Below are positions 9,064 to 17,506 of a DNA stretch of 64,000 nt, piece after piece. A program made the translations under genes and the position numbers. The notes beneath the pieces were generated by a model. The model saw only the letters and a program-made list of their open reading frames with translations. It did not search any database and was not told where the DNA came from. This DNA comes from Corynebacterium auriscanis (GTDB lineage Bacteria > Actinomycetota > Actinomycetes > Mycobacteriales > Mycobacteriaceae), in assembly GCF_030408435.1 (NCBI RefSeq), contig NZ_CP047046.1:1594572-1658571 (forward strand), read 5' to 3'. Within the stretch, counting starts at the first letter, position 1. The number at the start of each line of letters is the position of its first letter.

Positions 9064-9944
9064 TCCAAGCTGCTGGCCGCCGCCGCATGAATGCTGTCGG
9101 TGAGCCGGTCCAGCATCACCGATTCCACCTTCCACCGTTGCCAATACAACGGGATTTCTAGACTGGCTGGATGCAATTGCACCAGCCGGTTTTCTTCTAT
9201 GAGCGGCCACACCGTCGACTCGGGCACCATAGCCCACCCCAGTCCGGCCAACACCGCATCCAGAATGCCCTCGTACGATGGGATGTGGAATTCACGGCGC
9301 TCGGGTGAGGGGCTGAAGTCTCCCAGCTCCTGCCGCAGGAAGGCCGCCTCCATGCGATCCTTGGCCCCAAATCGGGCCACCGGCAACGTCTGCCACGTAA
9401 AGTCGCCGCTACTAAACCACCGGGCCAGCCTTGGTTGGCACACGGGCAGATATCGATGACGACCTAGGTAGTCCACCTCACACCCAGCCATGGCCACCGA
9501 TTCCGTTGTCACCACCGCCATGCAATCGCCTCGGCGCAGCATTCGCAACGAGTGGCGCTCGTCCTCGATGCTGATATTCAATCCAGCACCGGGCCACGTT
9601 GCGGCATCGATCAGCACTTGGCGGAACCACGTGGCCAAACTATCGGCATTAATCACCACGCTCAGGGGAACCGAATTCAATCGCCCCTCCAGCTGCAATT
9701 CAGCTTCCTTCTCCAAAAGCTCCATGCGCCGCGCAGTTTGCACCAGGATCTCCCCCGCCGGCGTGGCGGTCGCAGGGGAGGTCCTGCGTACCAAAATCCG
9801 CCCCATCCCACTTTCTAGTGTCTTGATGCGTTGCGATACTGCTGATGCACTAATCCCCAGCGACGCCGCAGCGGCGTCGAAACTCCCGGTGTCCACCACG
9901 GCCAACAGCGTGTTGAGTTGCCGAGAATCCAGTTTGCCTGCCAC
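9060..9944 (-). CDS. lysG: LysR-family activator of lysine export
   Basis: LysG (ArgP/IciA-type LysR regulator) binds Lys, Arg or His and activates the adjacent exporter lysE. The N-terminal winged helix-turn-helix (about residues 5-62) includes TGSFDAAAASLGISASAVSQRIKTLE read as two adjoining blocks, and a periplasmic-binding-like effector domain follows. Length 294 matches the family. The start is a GTG at 9944 with AGAGAGG upstream. It is divergent from lysE across 121 bp, the classic lysG-lysE arrangement, and its 3' end overlaps the GST-like gene by 4 nt. Confidence 0.93.
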   Translation of the reverse strand: MAGKLDSRQLNTLLAVVDTGSFDAAAASLGISASAVSQRIKTLESGMGRILVRRTSPATATPAGEILVQTARRMELLEKEAELQLEGRLNSVPLSVVINADSLATWFRQVLIDAATWPGAGLNISIEDERHSLRMLRRGDCMAVVTTESVAMAGCEVDYLGRHRYLPVCQPRLARWFSSGDFTWQTLPVARFGAKDRMEAAFLRQELGDFSPSPERREFHIPSYEGILDAVLAGLGWAMVPESTVWPLIEENRLVQLHPASLEIPLYWQRWKVESVMLDRLTDSIHAAAASSLD

Positions 9945-10065
9945 AGTATTTACCTCTCTACCAGGGTGATTAAGCGGTTCTAATGATGGATAAGAAGCGT
10001 TAGATTGCCTTCATCATGCCGTCATCTTAGTCTATGTCTCGGACAGAGAGGAGCTAATAAGGATC
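9945..10065. promoter_or_regulatory. Divergent lysG-lysE regulatory region
   Basis: This 121-bp spacer must contain both promoters and the LysG operator, by analogy with C. glutamicum. The lysE ribosome binding site (AATAAGGATC) is visible. I could not place the operator confidently. Confidence 0.5.
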
Positions 10066-10890
10066 ATGGGACACATCTTCACCTCGGCAGGTTTACATGT
10101 CATGCTGCAGGGATTTCTACTATGGATTTCTCTCATCGTGGCCCTTGGTCCACAAAACGCCCTCATCATCAAACAAGGCCTGCGCCGCCATGCCTTGGGT
10201 CCGGTCATCGCGGTTTGCATGCTTTCGGATTGCCTACTCGTCATTGGTGGCATCGCCGGTGTGGACTTCATCGTCGGCCGGGTTCCTTGGCTGTTGCAGG
10301 TGCTGCGCTGGGCGGGCGTGGCCTTCCTCCTGTGGTTCGCCTTCGTCAATTTCAAAGAGGCCCGCACCCCTCGCGGCATCATGGCCGCTGACGCGCCGAA
10401 CGGGGATTCTTTTACCGACGCCACGCTGTCCCCAACCTCACACACCCCTCAAGCAGTGGATACGCTCGGCAGCGCGGACACACCCGTGGATGGCGGATCG
10501 TCGCAGGTAGCGACCCTCACGCGTACATCTACTGCGGTTTCCATGGAGCATGCCCCGGCTCAAAACCAGCTTCCCACTCAAAACCAGCTTCCCAACCGCG
10601 AATCCATCCGCAAACCCGTACTCGCCGCCATCGCGATGAGCTGGCTCAATCCTGGGGCATTCGTCGACGGCTTTGTGATGCTGGGCGGTGTGGCGCACCA
10701 GTACGGCGATCTGGCATGGGCGTTGGGAATCGGTGCGCTAGTTGCGACCCTGACGTGGTTCCCGGCGCTCGGTTTCGGCGCCCGCGCGATGTCTCGACAT
10801 CTGGCTAAGCCGAGCGTGTGGCAGAAAATCAATGTGGGCATCGGAATCATGATGGTAATCATTGCCGCCCGATTGGCGATGGGCGTGTAG
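10066..10890 (+). CDS. lysE: L-lysine/L-arginine exporter
   Basis: This inner-membrane exporter expels excess basic amino acids. The first helices contain LLWISLIVALGPQNALIIKQGL (an ALGPQN hallmark near residue 25-30), DCLLVIGGIAGVDFIVG and WLLQVLRWAGVAFLLWFAFVNF. The second half has AIAMSWLNPGAFVDGFVMLG and ALVATLTWFPALGFGARAMS, as expected of LysE. The loop between helices three and four (about residues 105-180) is much longer than I recall for C. glutamicum LysE (about 233 residues in total versus 274 here) and contains a short repeat, NQLPTQNQLPN. Transcribed divergently from lysG. A strong terminator follows. Confidence 0.94.
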   Translation: MGHIFTSAGLHVMLQGFLLWISLIVALGPQNALIIKQGLRRHALGPVIAVCMLSDCLLVIGGIAGVDFIVGRVPWLLQVLRWAGVAFLLWFAFVNFKEARTPRGIMAADAPNGDSFTDATLSPTSHTPQAVDTLGSADTPVDGGSSQVATLTRTSTAVSMEHAPAQNQLPTQNQLPNRESIRKPVLAAIAMSWLNPGAFVDGFVMLGGVAHQYGDLAWALGIGALVATLTWFPALGFGARAMSRHLAKPSVWQKINVGIGIMMVIIAARLAMGV

Positions 10891-10966
10891 CTCACCCCAG
10901 TAACCGAGCACCCCAGCACCGAGTTCGCGCGCATTCCACTGCTCTCGCATTATCTGACCAAAGAAG

Positions 10967-10995
10967 AAGTCCCCCAGCCGAAAGCTGGGGGACTT
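10967..10995. terminator. Bidirectional intrinsic terminator between lysE and the DoxX gene
   Basis: A perfect 12-bp stem (10967-10978 with 10984-10995) has a 5-nt loop and a T-rich tail on the plus strand, with A-rich sequence on the other flank. It can serve both convergent genes. Confidence 0.9.
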
Positions 10996-11052
10996 TTCCT
11001 TAACCAATCGCAGCGTGCGTGCGCATGTGCGAACGCCGTAACAACCTCTGCA

Positions 11053-12270
11053 TTAACGAACCGGGTTCCCACCGCCGACGACGATCCACAATGCCGCAGC
11101 TGCGCCGATGGCGATGATCGCAAAAATCCAGGCGGAGGCCAGCGGGCGGCGAGCCCAACCCCGGTTGCGGTCCACGGAGATCCGCCCCGGACCCGTGAAA
11201 ATCAAAGCCAAGCAGATCAACGCCAACAGACTCCACAGTTGGGTTTGTGGGCTTAAGGCATAGGGCCACAGGTTTCCACCGGACATACCCATGTAGTGCC
11301 CCGCCAAGAATGCGCTGACGATCGCACCCACTGCCGCTCCCACGGGTGTAAGTAGCCCCAGAATCAACAGGCCACCCGCAGCCACTTGTCCAATGGACAG
11401 ACCCACGGCAAGGAGGTCAGCGTACTTGTACTGGGTCAGCAATCCCTCGAAGGCATTGAGGCCGGGGTTTCCTCCGAACGCAAACAGTGTCTGCAGTCCG
11501 TACACCAGCAGTAACACACCGGCTACGAGGCGCAATAGGAAGAGTCCGAAACCGGTGGTGCCCCGCTTGTCGTGCACATGCACGTCAGTGGCTGGATCCC
11601 CTTCCACAACGGTGGCATCCGTACCCACCGCTGCTGCCTGCGGCTCAGCTGGCGCCAGTGCGCTCTCAGCGGGATGCACGTCACCCCGGTGAGGGTTAGC
11701 GTTGGCTTCTGGGAACACCACCGTGTCGTCGCTACCCTGGGGTTGCGTGGTTGCAGACTGACCAGTTGGACCTGCACCAACACCAACTGCCTTCGCGGGC
11801 CCCTCGCCCGCGCTGTTGTGGCCACGGTTCCCGTTATCTTGGCCACGGCTCTCGTTATCTTGGCCACGCCTATCACTATCCTGGCCACGGCTCCCGTTAT
11901 CTTGGCCACGGCCCGCCGTGGGGATGACAGTCGTAGGCTGCTCATCTGCCCCTGACACTGGGGTCGCAGGCTCCTCCGTCCGCCCCTCGGGTTGAGCATT
12001 CGGCGCGGGCTGATCGCTCGACTTCGACTCCACGGTAGGTGGTGTAATCCGCTGTGGACGCGCGCGCCCCAACACGTCGTAGATATCACGACGAGACTTA
12101 GGCGCGGCGCCCCCCTCTACGGCACCCTCTTTGCGATCCCTGCGGTACACAGGAACGTCAATATCAGCGGTGTCATCTGCGAAGAGGTCGTCCGCTGCCA
12201 TGCGGCCGGCGGGCTTCGCTACACCCGGATCGGTCTTTCGGTTGCGGTTGCGCTTAGTCTCATCAGTCAC
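11053..12270 (-). CDS. DoxX-family membrane protein with long disordered N-terminal region
   Basis: The C-terminal part (about residues 250-405) has four to five hydrophobic segments, starting FGLFLLRLVAGVLLLVYGLQ, and matches the DoxX family, whose members are small integral membrane proteins linked to redox or thiol stress. The N-terminal ~245 residues are polar, Gly/Gln/Asp/Pro-rich and contain a tandem heptapeptide repeat, RGQDNxS. The frame is open to 12300, but I chose GTG at 12270 because TAAGAT (12283-12278) lies 7 nt before it, as in many genes here, giving 405 residues. Function of the N-terminal extension is unknown. Confidence 0.8.
   Translation of the reverse strand: MTDETKRNRNRKTDPGVAKPAGRMAADDLFADDTADIDVPVYRRDRKEGAVEGGAAPKSRRDIYDVLGRARPQRITPPTVESKSSDQPAPNAQPEGRTEEPATPVSGADEQPTTVIPTAGRGQDNGSRGQDSDRRGQDNESRGQDNGNRGHNSAGEGPAKAVGVGAGPTGQSATTQPQGSDDTVVFPEANANPHRGDVHPAESALAPAEPQAAAVGTDATVVEGDPATDVHVHDKRGTTGFGLFLLRLVAGVLLLVYGLQTLFAFGGNPGLNAFEGLLTQYKYADLLAVGLSIGQVAAGGLLILGLLTPVGAAVGAIVSAFLAGHYMGMSGGNLWPYALSPQTQLWSLLALICLALIFTGPGRISVDRNRGWARRPLASAWIFAIIAIGAAAALWIVVGGGNPVR
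11818..11912. repeat. 21-bp tandem repeat in the DoxX-protein gene
   Basis: GCCACGG-type cores recur at 11821, 11842, 11863, 11884 and 11905, an exact 21-bp period. On the minus strand they encode about four copies of a heptapeptide of the form RGQDNxS. The repeat is in frame and lies in the disordered region. Confidence 0.85.
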
Positions 12271-12349
12271 ATCGCCCATCTTAGAACGTGAAGTGCACAA
12301 TATTGGGGACGTTTCCCGGCGCGTAATGCGCCTTCCTCACAGAAAACGG

Positions 12350-14191
12350 TTACTTGTCGCACTTCGTACGGCGCCACCGACCACCGGTAAACTCCACCGC
12401 CCCGGCCTCAGCAAACTCGCGTAACCAACCCTCCATCGGCCAGCGCCCCCACTTGTTGTGGAAATAGGTGGCATTGGTCACAATGTCATCTTCATGTTCC
12501 CACGGTGGCGAAGAAACGGGATGCCACTGGTGAAAGGCGTGTGCTCCCCCGACCCACCACAGTTCGATGTTGTGTTTCTGCAGGTTGGAGGCAAAATCTG
12601 TATCTTCACCACCGTACCCTTGATATCCCTCATCGAATCCACCAAAACTATCGACGATGCGTTCCCATGTTGCTGCCTCAAGTGCAAACGACAGTGACCA
12701 GAACAGGTCGTAGTTATCCGCCTTCACCAGTTCACCTACTTGGGGGTTCGGCCGTGCGGGATGTGGCTGGGGATTAGTGGTCCGCAGCTCTCCCGGTTTC
12801 ATGTACGTCACCGGCCCGGCCACCACGGCGTGGGGCTTGCGCTGTAGGGCTTGCTGGTAGCTGTTTATTAATTGGTTCGACGCCACGCAGTCCGCATCCA
12901 AGAAAATCAATCGGCGGGCACCCCGTTTGATTGCCTGGCGTGCTCCACAGTTTCGCGCAGCAGCGAGATTATCGCTCGGAGCGGCTACCACCGTCGAGGT
13001 TGGTAGTGCTCGTCGCACCCGCTCAACGTCAGAAAGTGCGATGGTGATGTGATCCACCCCGAGGGGCAATAGATTCACCTGGTTTTGCACGTGATGGACG
13101 CGCTGATGGTCGGTCAAAGTGAGGACCGCCGTCCGCGGTTCTGCTGCGGATTCATCCTGGACTGCAGGGTGTGCCACATTCGCAATGATGTCAGCTGCGC
13201 GGCCAGCTGCTCCGTCGGTCTCCCACCGTTCCCACCGTGGCGTGGAATTGGCAGCTTCTTCCAAGATCGCAGGCCATTCGTTCGCAGCGGGAAACTCTTC
13301 CATGACCGTTGCTAGGCCCGCTGTGGCGAGCACCTTGGCCGTCACGTTTTGTTCCGCGAATGGGCGGGGTTGCGGCAACACGATGGCTGGGGTACCCAGA
13401 ACTGCGAGGTCCGCGATGGAATTCTGGCCGCCCGCAATCACCGCGACCGCTGCCCCTGCCAGAAGTTCACTGGGATCTGCAACACGGTTGCGCCCGCTCA
13501 AGTGGATGAACTCCCAGTCGGGGCATGCTCTCTGCACCTGGACCCAGTCCGCAGGGTCCCAGGTAGAACCGCCCTCGCCGGTCATGACTACCACGCGCCT
13601 GGGATGGTGCGTAACCGCGTTGATGGGTTCAAGCCGAGAGATCCCACCGATAGCGTGGAAGCGGGAAGCGTGGGGCGTCAAATAAAAAGGCAGTGGGACC
13701 CAGTGTGGCCAGGCAGCGATAATGGCATCAGCCTGAGCGTAGGCGGTCTGATGGGGTTGGTCATCGCGCACGCCGGGCATGGCAATAGTGGCCACAGGAA
13801 TGCCCATAAGACGCACGAAGGATACGACTTCCGCGGAAACATCAACGTAGAACGCCGCCGGTTTGTGTTCCGCGATCCACTGCGCGAGGCGGGCAAACCG
13901 TTGCTGCAGGCCAGCGTTCTGCGGAGGTGCATAGTGGGCCGTGCCTGCGGCCGTCGTCGCGCGCCAGGCGGGCACCTGGCCGTCTGCGGGGGAATCGTCG
14001 GGGAGTGTGATGTCCGCGCCGGCCGCGCTAGAAAATATAGTCACCGCAAAACCACGTTGACGCAGTTGGCGAGCAATTTCGCGGCATCGGTGCAGGTGCC
14101 CGGATCCGTGGTGGTGGGCGTAAATCCCAATGCACGGCGCAGTCGTCGCACCATCATCGTGGGGCGAGGCGGAAGGAATGGGTGAAATCAT
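12350..14191 (-). CDS. Two-domain glycosyltransferase fusion (GT28/MurG-like plus GT2 with 7C-type motif)
   Basis: The N-terminal half (about residues 20-340) resembles GT-B enzymes of the MurG/GT28 type: HHHGSGHLHRCREIARQL near the start, then GEGGSTW, IAGGQNSIADLAVLGTPAIVLP and PRPFAEQNVTAKVL. The C-terminal half (about 355-613) is a GT-A domain: AAARNCGARQAI, LIFLDADC (DxD-like) and GFDEGYQGYGGEDTDF, the last being the acceptor-side motif of Glyco_transf_7C proteins. Two sugar-transfer activities in one chain are inferred; donors and acceptors are unknown. Its ATG overlaps the stop of the upstream gene by 4 nt (ATGA), so translation is probably coupled in a three-gene operon. Confidence 0.82.
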   Translation of the reverse strand: MISPIPSASPHDDGATTAPCIGIYAHHHGSGHLHRCREIARQLRQRGFAVTIFSSAAGADITLPDDSPADGQVPAWRATTAAGTAHYAPPQNAGLQQRFARLAQWIAEHKPAAFYVDVSAEVVSFVRLMGIPVATIAMPGVRDDQPHQTAYAQADAIIAAWPHWVPLPFYLTPHASRFHAIGGISRLEPINAVTHHPRRVVVMTGEGGSTWDPADWVQVQRACPDWEFIHLSGRNRVADPSELLAGAAVAVIAGGQNSIADLAVLGTPAIVLPQPRPFAEQNVTAKVLATAGLATVMEEFPAANEWPAILEEAANSTPRWERWETDGAAGRAADIIANVAHPAVQDESAAEPRTAVLTLTDHQRVHHVQNQVNLLPLGVDHITIALSDVERVRRALPTSTVVAAPSDNLAAARNCGARQAIKRGARRLIFLDADCVASNQLINSYQQALQRKPHAVVAGPVTYMKPGELRTTNPQPHPARPNPQVGELVKADNYDLFWSLSFALEAATWERIVDSFGGFDEGYQGYGGEDTDFASNLQKHNIELWWVGGAHAFHQWHPVSSPPWEHEDDIVTNATYFHNKWGRWPMEGWLREFAEAGAVEFTGGRWRRTKCDK

Positions 14192-15291
14192 CGCACCATA
14201 ACCTCCCGGTACAGCTGAATATATCGCTGAGCCGTTTGCGTCAGGGAGTGACGGGCTACCACCCAGTTGCGAACCTCGCGCCGATCAAATGTGCGGGCGC
14301 GATCGATGGCATCCGCAAGTGCCGGAACTGAATCCGATGCCGCCAGGCATGCGGGTGCCTCCGCAAGGAGCTCAGCCAATCCCCCGCGGGCGAACGCCGC
14401 AACAGGTGTGCCACACGCCATGGATTCGAATGCAACCAATCCGAAGGGTTCCTCCCAGCGGGGTGTTACTACGGTCAATGCACAGTTACCGACCAACTGG
14501 CGTAACTTGTCATGGGGCAATTCCCCAATCCACCGGACCTCCGGGTACTTCAATCGCGGAGCGATTTCCTCCTTGAAATACGCATGATCGCCCTTACGAC
14601 CAGCCAGAATGAGGGGGAGCTGACGCTCGCGGCACGCATCGATTGCCAGGTGTGCCCCTTTTTCTGGAACCAAGCGGCCAAACCACACTGCCGATTTCCC
14701 GCCGGGACCCAGCGCCCACTGGCGCACATTCACGCCATTGGGAACCACCTCGACCGGAGTGGGGGTGATCCAATCCGCGCCCGTAGTGTGGCTCACAGCC
14801 GCGAATGCGCCGCTGGCGCGACCGGCGTTCGTGATGGCCTCTTGCATCTCCGGGAGCTGAGGGGTGTGCAAGGTGGTGACCATCGGTAGATATTCCTGAG
14901 ACTGAGCAGAAGGAAACATCCACGCATTCAGCGAATTGTTGTGCACGACATCGTAATCTTGGTCGACCAAGTGGTTGCGCAGGGCGATGAAGGCGCAGTC
15001 TTCCTTTTCACGTTCTCCGGCCGGGTATTCGGTATCGACGGCATTTTCGGGAGCATCACCCCAATCCACCCCGGGTAGTTGAATGTCTAGCTGATGGCCT
15101 TGCGAACCGACGGCCGCATACATGTCAACCTGGTGGCCCTGTTCCCGAAGGGCCCGGACCATCGTGCCACAGAATGCTTCCAGCCCTCCTGCATACGGTT
15201 CCTTGATGGGATAGCGCGATGGGGCCACGAACGCGATACGCAACGGGCGCAGGTGGTCACTTGCTCTGCGCAAGGGCAATGTGGAAGTCAT
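14188..15291 (-). CDS. Family 4 glycosyltransferase
   Basis: A GT-B retaining glycosyltransferase. The N-terminal domain contains LRIAFVAPSRYPIKEPYAGG with the glycine-rich acceptor loop GGLEAF and VVHNNSLNAWMF. The C-terminal domain contains VEVVPNGVNVRQW, AVWFGRLVPEKGAHLAIDA and EEPFGLVAFESMACGTPVAAF, the EX7E-type donor site of GT4 enzymes. Length 367 is normal. Start and stop overlap the neighbours by 4 nt on both sides, making it the middle gene of a tightly coupled minus-strand operon. Substrate unknown. Confidence 0.88.
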   Translation of the reverse strand: MTSTLPLRRASDHLRPLRIAFVAPSRYPIKEPYAGGLEAFCGTMVRALREQGHQVDMYAAVGSQGHQLDIQLPGVDWGDAPENAVDTEYPAGEREKEDCAFIALRNHLVDQDYDVVHNNSLNAWMFPSAQSQEYLPMVTTLHTPQLPEMQEAITNAGRASGAFAAVSHTTGADWITPTPVEVVPNGVNVRQWALGPGGKSAVWFGRLVPEKGAHLAIDACRERQLPLILAGRKGDHAYFKEEIAPRLKYPEVRWIGELPHDKLRQLVGNCALTVVTPRWEEPFGLVAFESMACGTPVAAFARGGLAELLAEAPACLAASDSVPALADAIDRARTFDRREVRNWVVARHSLTQTAQRYIQLYREVMVR

Positions 15292-16322
15292 GGCGTGACC
15301 AACCTTTCGTAGAGTCGTTCGTGGAAACCGTGAATAAAATGAAGCTGTCGCTCCCGGTTGCCGCGGTACGGCACAGTACCGCGTTCTAATTGCCTGTTCA
15401 GCGCGTCGGCGGCCGCGTGTGCGTCCCCTGCGTCATAGACCCGAACCGTGCCCGGGCTATCGGCTTGGCCTTCGTAGCACCCAACGTCGGGAGCCACAAC
15501 GGTGGTGCCCACGTCACGGCACATTTCCAGCCAACCGGAATGGGTTCCCCGGACGTATGGCAACAGGCAAGTCGTGACCGATGCGACTTCTTGGTGTAGC
15601 TCGTCATCGCTGAACGGGGCGTGGACGCGCAGATCAACCTTCCCAGTGAGGGCTTCTCGAAGGGGCCGTGTGGGGGCGTCGGAATGAATAAAGACCCGCA
15701 ACGGAGTTTCGGCTGCGATGGCGAGGTAAAAGCTGGGGTCGGAGATGACATTATTGCGCAGCGATTTCAGGAACACTCCAGCGACTGGATCGCGGGGCGG
15801 ATTGGGAACATCCCGGGTGATTGCAGGGTGCGGAACCACGTCCACGCGTTGGGCGGAAAACTCTTCGCGCAGTCGCTGGGCAGCCGGCTGGGTCAACGTG
15901 ATCACACTGGCAGCGGCACGGATGAGGATACGCAGGCGCTCATGGTGTTCCTGCTGTTGGGCGGCCGTGACCAGATGCGGGTTGTCGAGGTCATGCACAG
16001 TCACCACAAGTGGGATGGGCAATGCATCAACGAATTCCTGGATCTGTTGGGGGGTGCGGTGCTCAAAACCGAAATGCAGATGCACCAGATCGATGCCCCC
16101 TAGCGAATAATGCAGGTGCGAGAAAGCTGTACCGAAGCCCCCCGCCGCTGCGGGCTCCTCCTCAGTCGGTGCGCTCGACCAAAAGTTGGCCTCCAGAGCG
16201 GGATGCGGCCACCAGTTTCCATTGATATCGGGATCGGGAAAGTAGACCGCGTTAGCTGGTTTGATGGCCTGAGTGTATGGATGCTGGGCGGGAATGGATA
16301 GCACCCGTACACTACGCTTCAC
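15288..16322 (-). CDS. Glycosyltransferase-like protein (GT-B fold)
   Basis: This is the first gene of the minus-strand glycosyltransferase operon. The N-terminal region has DLVHLHFGFEHRTPQQI and PLVVTVHDLDNPHLV, typical of the first Rossmann domain of GT4-like proteins. Later come SVITLTQPAAQRLREEF, VVPHPAIT and SGWLEMCRDVGTTVVAPDVG. The canonical EX7E is not clear, so it could be a divergent or non-catalytic partner. The start is a GTG at 16322 with AAGGGG about 8 nt before it. A later in-frame GTG is possible but lacks that site. Confidence 0.75.
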   Translation of the reverse strand: MKRSVRVLSIPAQHPYTQAIKPANAVYFPDPDINGNWWPHPALEANFWSSAPTEEEPAAAGGFGTAFSHLHYSLGGIDLVHLHFGFEHRTPQQIQEFVDALPIPLVVTVHDLDNPHLVTAAQQQEHHERLRILIRAAASVITLTQPAAQRLREEFSAQRVDVVPHPAITRDVPNPPRDPVAGVFLKSLRNNVISDPSFYLAIAAETPLRVFIHSDAPTRPLREALTGKVDLRVHAPFSDDELHQEVASVTTCLLPYVRGTHSGWLEMCRDVGTTVVAPDVGCYEGQADSPGTVRVYDAGDAHAAADALNRQLERGTVPYRGNRERQLHFIHGFHERLYERLVTP

Positions 16323-16505
16323 TCTTCACGCCCCTTATCGGGAATAGACCACGATCGGCACGCGACCGCACCGAAAATACTTCACGAGAATTCCAATTTA
16401 CTTAAGTTTCGGATTGTTTGCAGATTGCCTGTGCGGTGTACGAAAACGTTGCGAACCGGGATTGTCGTTAATGCTCGTCCCCGTCGTGTGTCAGTCGGCT
16501 TGTGG

Positions 16506-16511
16506 TTAGAT
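16506..16511 (+). promoter_or_regulatory. -10 element for the plus-strand glycan operon
   Basis: TTAGAT lies 8 nt before the ATG at 16520, the spacing seen at many starts here, implying a leaderless or nearly leaderless mRNA. The 197-bp spacer 16323-16519 separates the two divergent operons and should contain both promoters. The minus-strand promoter was not resolved. Confidence 0.55.
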
Positions 16512-16519
16512 TGGAACCC

Positions 16520-17506
16520 ATGCCTACCCTCACCGTCATCGGAAACTGCCAAGCAGAATCGCTACGCAAACTCCTGATGAGCACGGGCCATTTTGAATCG
16601 CACCGCATCCCTCCCGTGCACGAATTGACCACAGCAGACATGCCTTGGTTTGGAGAACTGTTGAAGGGCTCCGATGTTGTGGTCGCCCAACCCATCCGTG
16701 ACGATTACCGCGGACTGCCCGTAGGCACCGCACAGGCATTCGCCACCGCACCCCCGCACGCGCAGCAAGTGGTTGTGCCCGTGCTGCGTTTTGATGGCCT
16801 GATGCCGTATCAAGCCATCATTCGCGATCCCGATGACAGCTCACTAAACCCGCCCGTGGTTCCCTATCACGACCTGCGCATATTGGTGGCGGCAGCTGCC
16901 TCCAGCGGGGAATCGGTAGCAGCTGGGGCATCCAACGTGCTCGGCCGCGCCGTGACCCCTGCGGCCCTGCGCTGCAATGTGGAACCTGCGGCCCTGCGCT
17001 GCAATGTGGAACCTGCGGCCCTGCGCTGCAATGTGGAAGCCCTGCGCCGCAATGTGGGACCTGCGGCCCTGCGCCACGCCGCTGCAATGTCGGTACAGCA
17101 GATTCGCAATCGGGAAAAGCGCCACGATACGGTAGTCATATCGAACTTCCTCGAAACCAATCCCGTATGGCACACCGTCAACCATCCCAACAATGAAACC
17201 CTCTGCGTACTAGCCCGCGGAGTATTGCGCACATTGGGTTTGCCAACCGAATCGATCACTGCTCCGGATTACGAAATGCTAGGGGAACTCGACGCCCCAA
17301 TTGAGCCCGAATCGGTGGATGCGTTGGGCGTCGACCCAACCGCAGTTGCGGGACGAGAATCGTGGAAGACACGAAATGGCGGTGTACTCGACGAAGAGCA
17401 GATCGTGCGGGAACAATTGGAGTTTTATCGTCAGCGCCCGCGGTTGGTCGCCCACGGATTGCAACGGCATGCCGATCGGATTGAAAACCTGGGATTACTG
17501 GCATGA
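16520..17506 (+). CDS. WcbI-like polysaccharide biosynthesis protein with internal nonapeptide repeats
   Basis: The N-terminus PTLTVIGNCQAESLRKLL matches the start of the WcbI family, implicated in capsular polysaccharide modification in Burkholderia. Further family-like text is VVAQPIRDDYRGLP and, after the insert, TVVISNFLETNPVWHTVNHPNNETL. Between them (about residues 140-190) lies a repeat region with PAALRCNVE three times in a row and two degenerate copies, not something I know from the family. The start at 16520 is chosen for the TTAGAT at 8 nt; a GTG 18 nt upstream would overlap that element. The 3' end overlaps the next gene by 4 nt. Confidence 0.75.
   Translation: MPTLTVIGNCQAESLRKLLMSTGHFESHRIPPVHELTTADMPWFGELLKGSDVVVAQPIRDDYRGLPVGTAQAFATAPPHAQQVVVPVLRFDGLMPYQAIIRDPDDSSLNPPVVPYHDLRILVAAAASSGESVAAGASNVLGRAVTPAALRCNVEPAALRCNVEPAALRCNVEALRRNVGPAALRHAAAMSVQQIRNREKRHDTVVISNFLETNPVWHTVNHPNNETLCVLARGVLRTLGLPTESITAPDYEMLGELDAPIEPESVDALGVDPTAVAGRESWKTRNGGVLDEEQIVREQLEFYRQRPRLVAHGLQRHADRIENLGLLA
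16958..17080. repeat. 27-bp tandem repeat inside the WcbI-like gene
   Basis: Three identical 27-bp units (16958-16984, 16985-17011, 17012-17038) are followed by a shortened 21-bp unit and a final partial unit. Each full unit encodes PAALRCNVE. The repeat preserves the frame. Confidence 0.92.

Noticed and set aside
12318..12332. GGCGC/GCGCC hairpin after the glycosyltransferase fusion gene
   Set aside because: Short stem and no T run on the minus strand.
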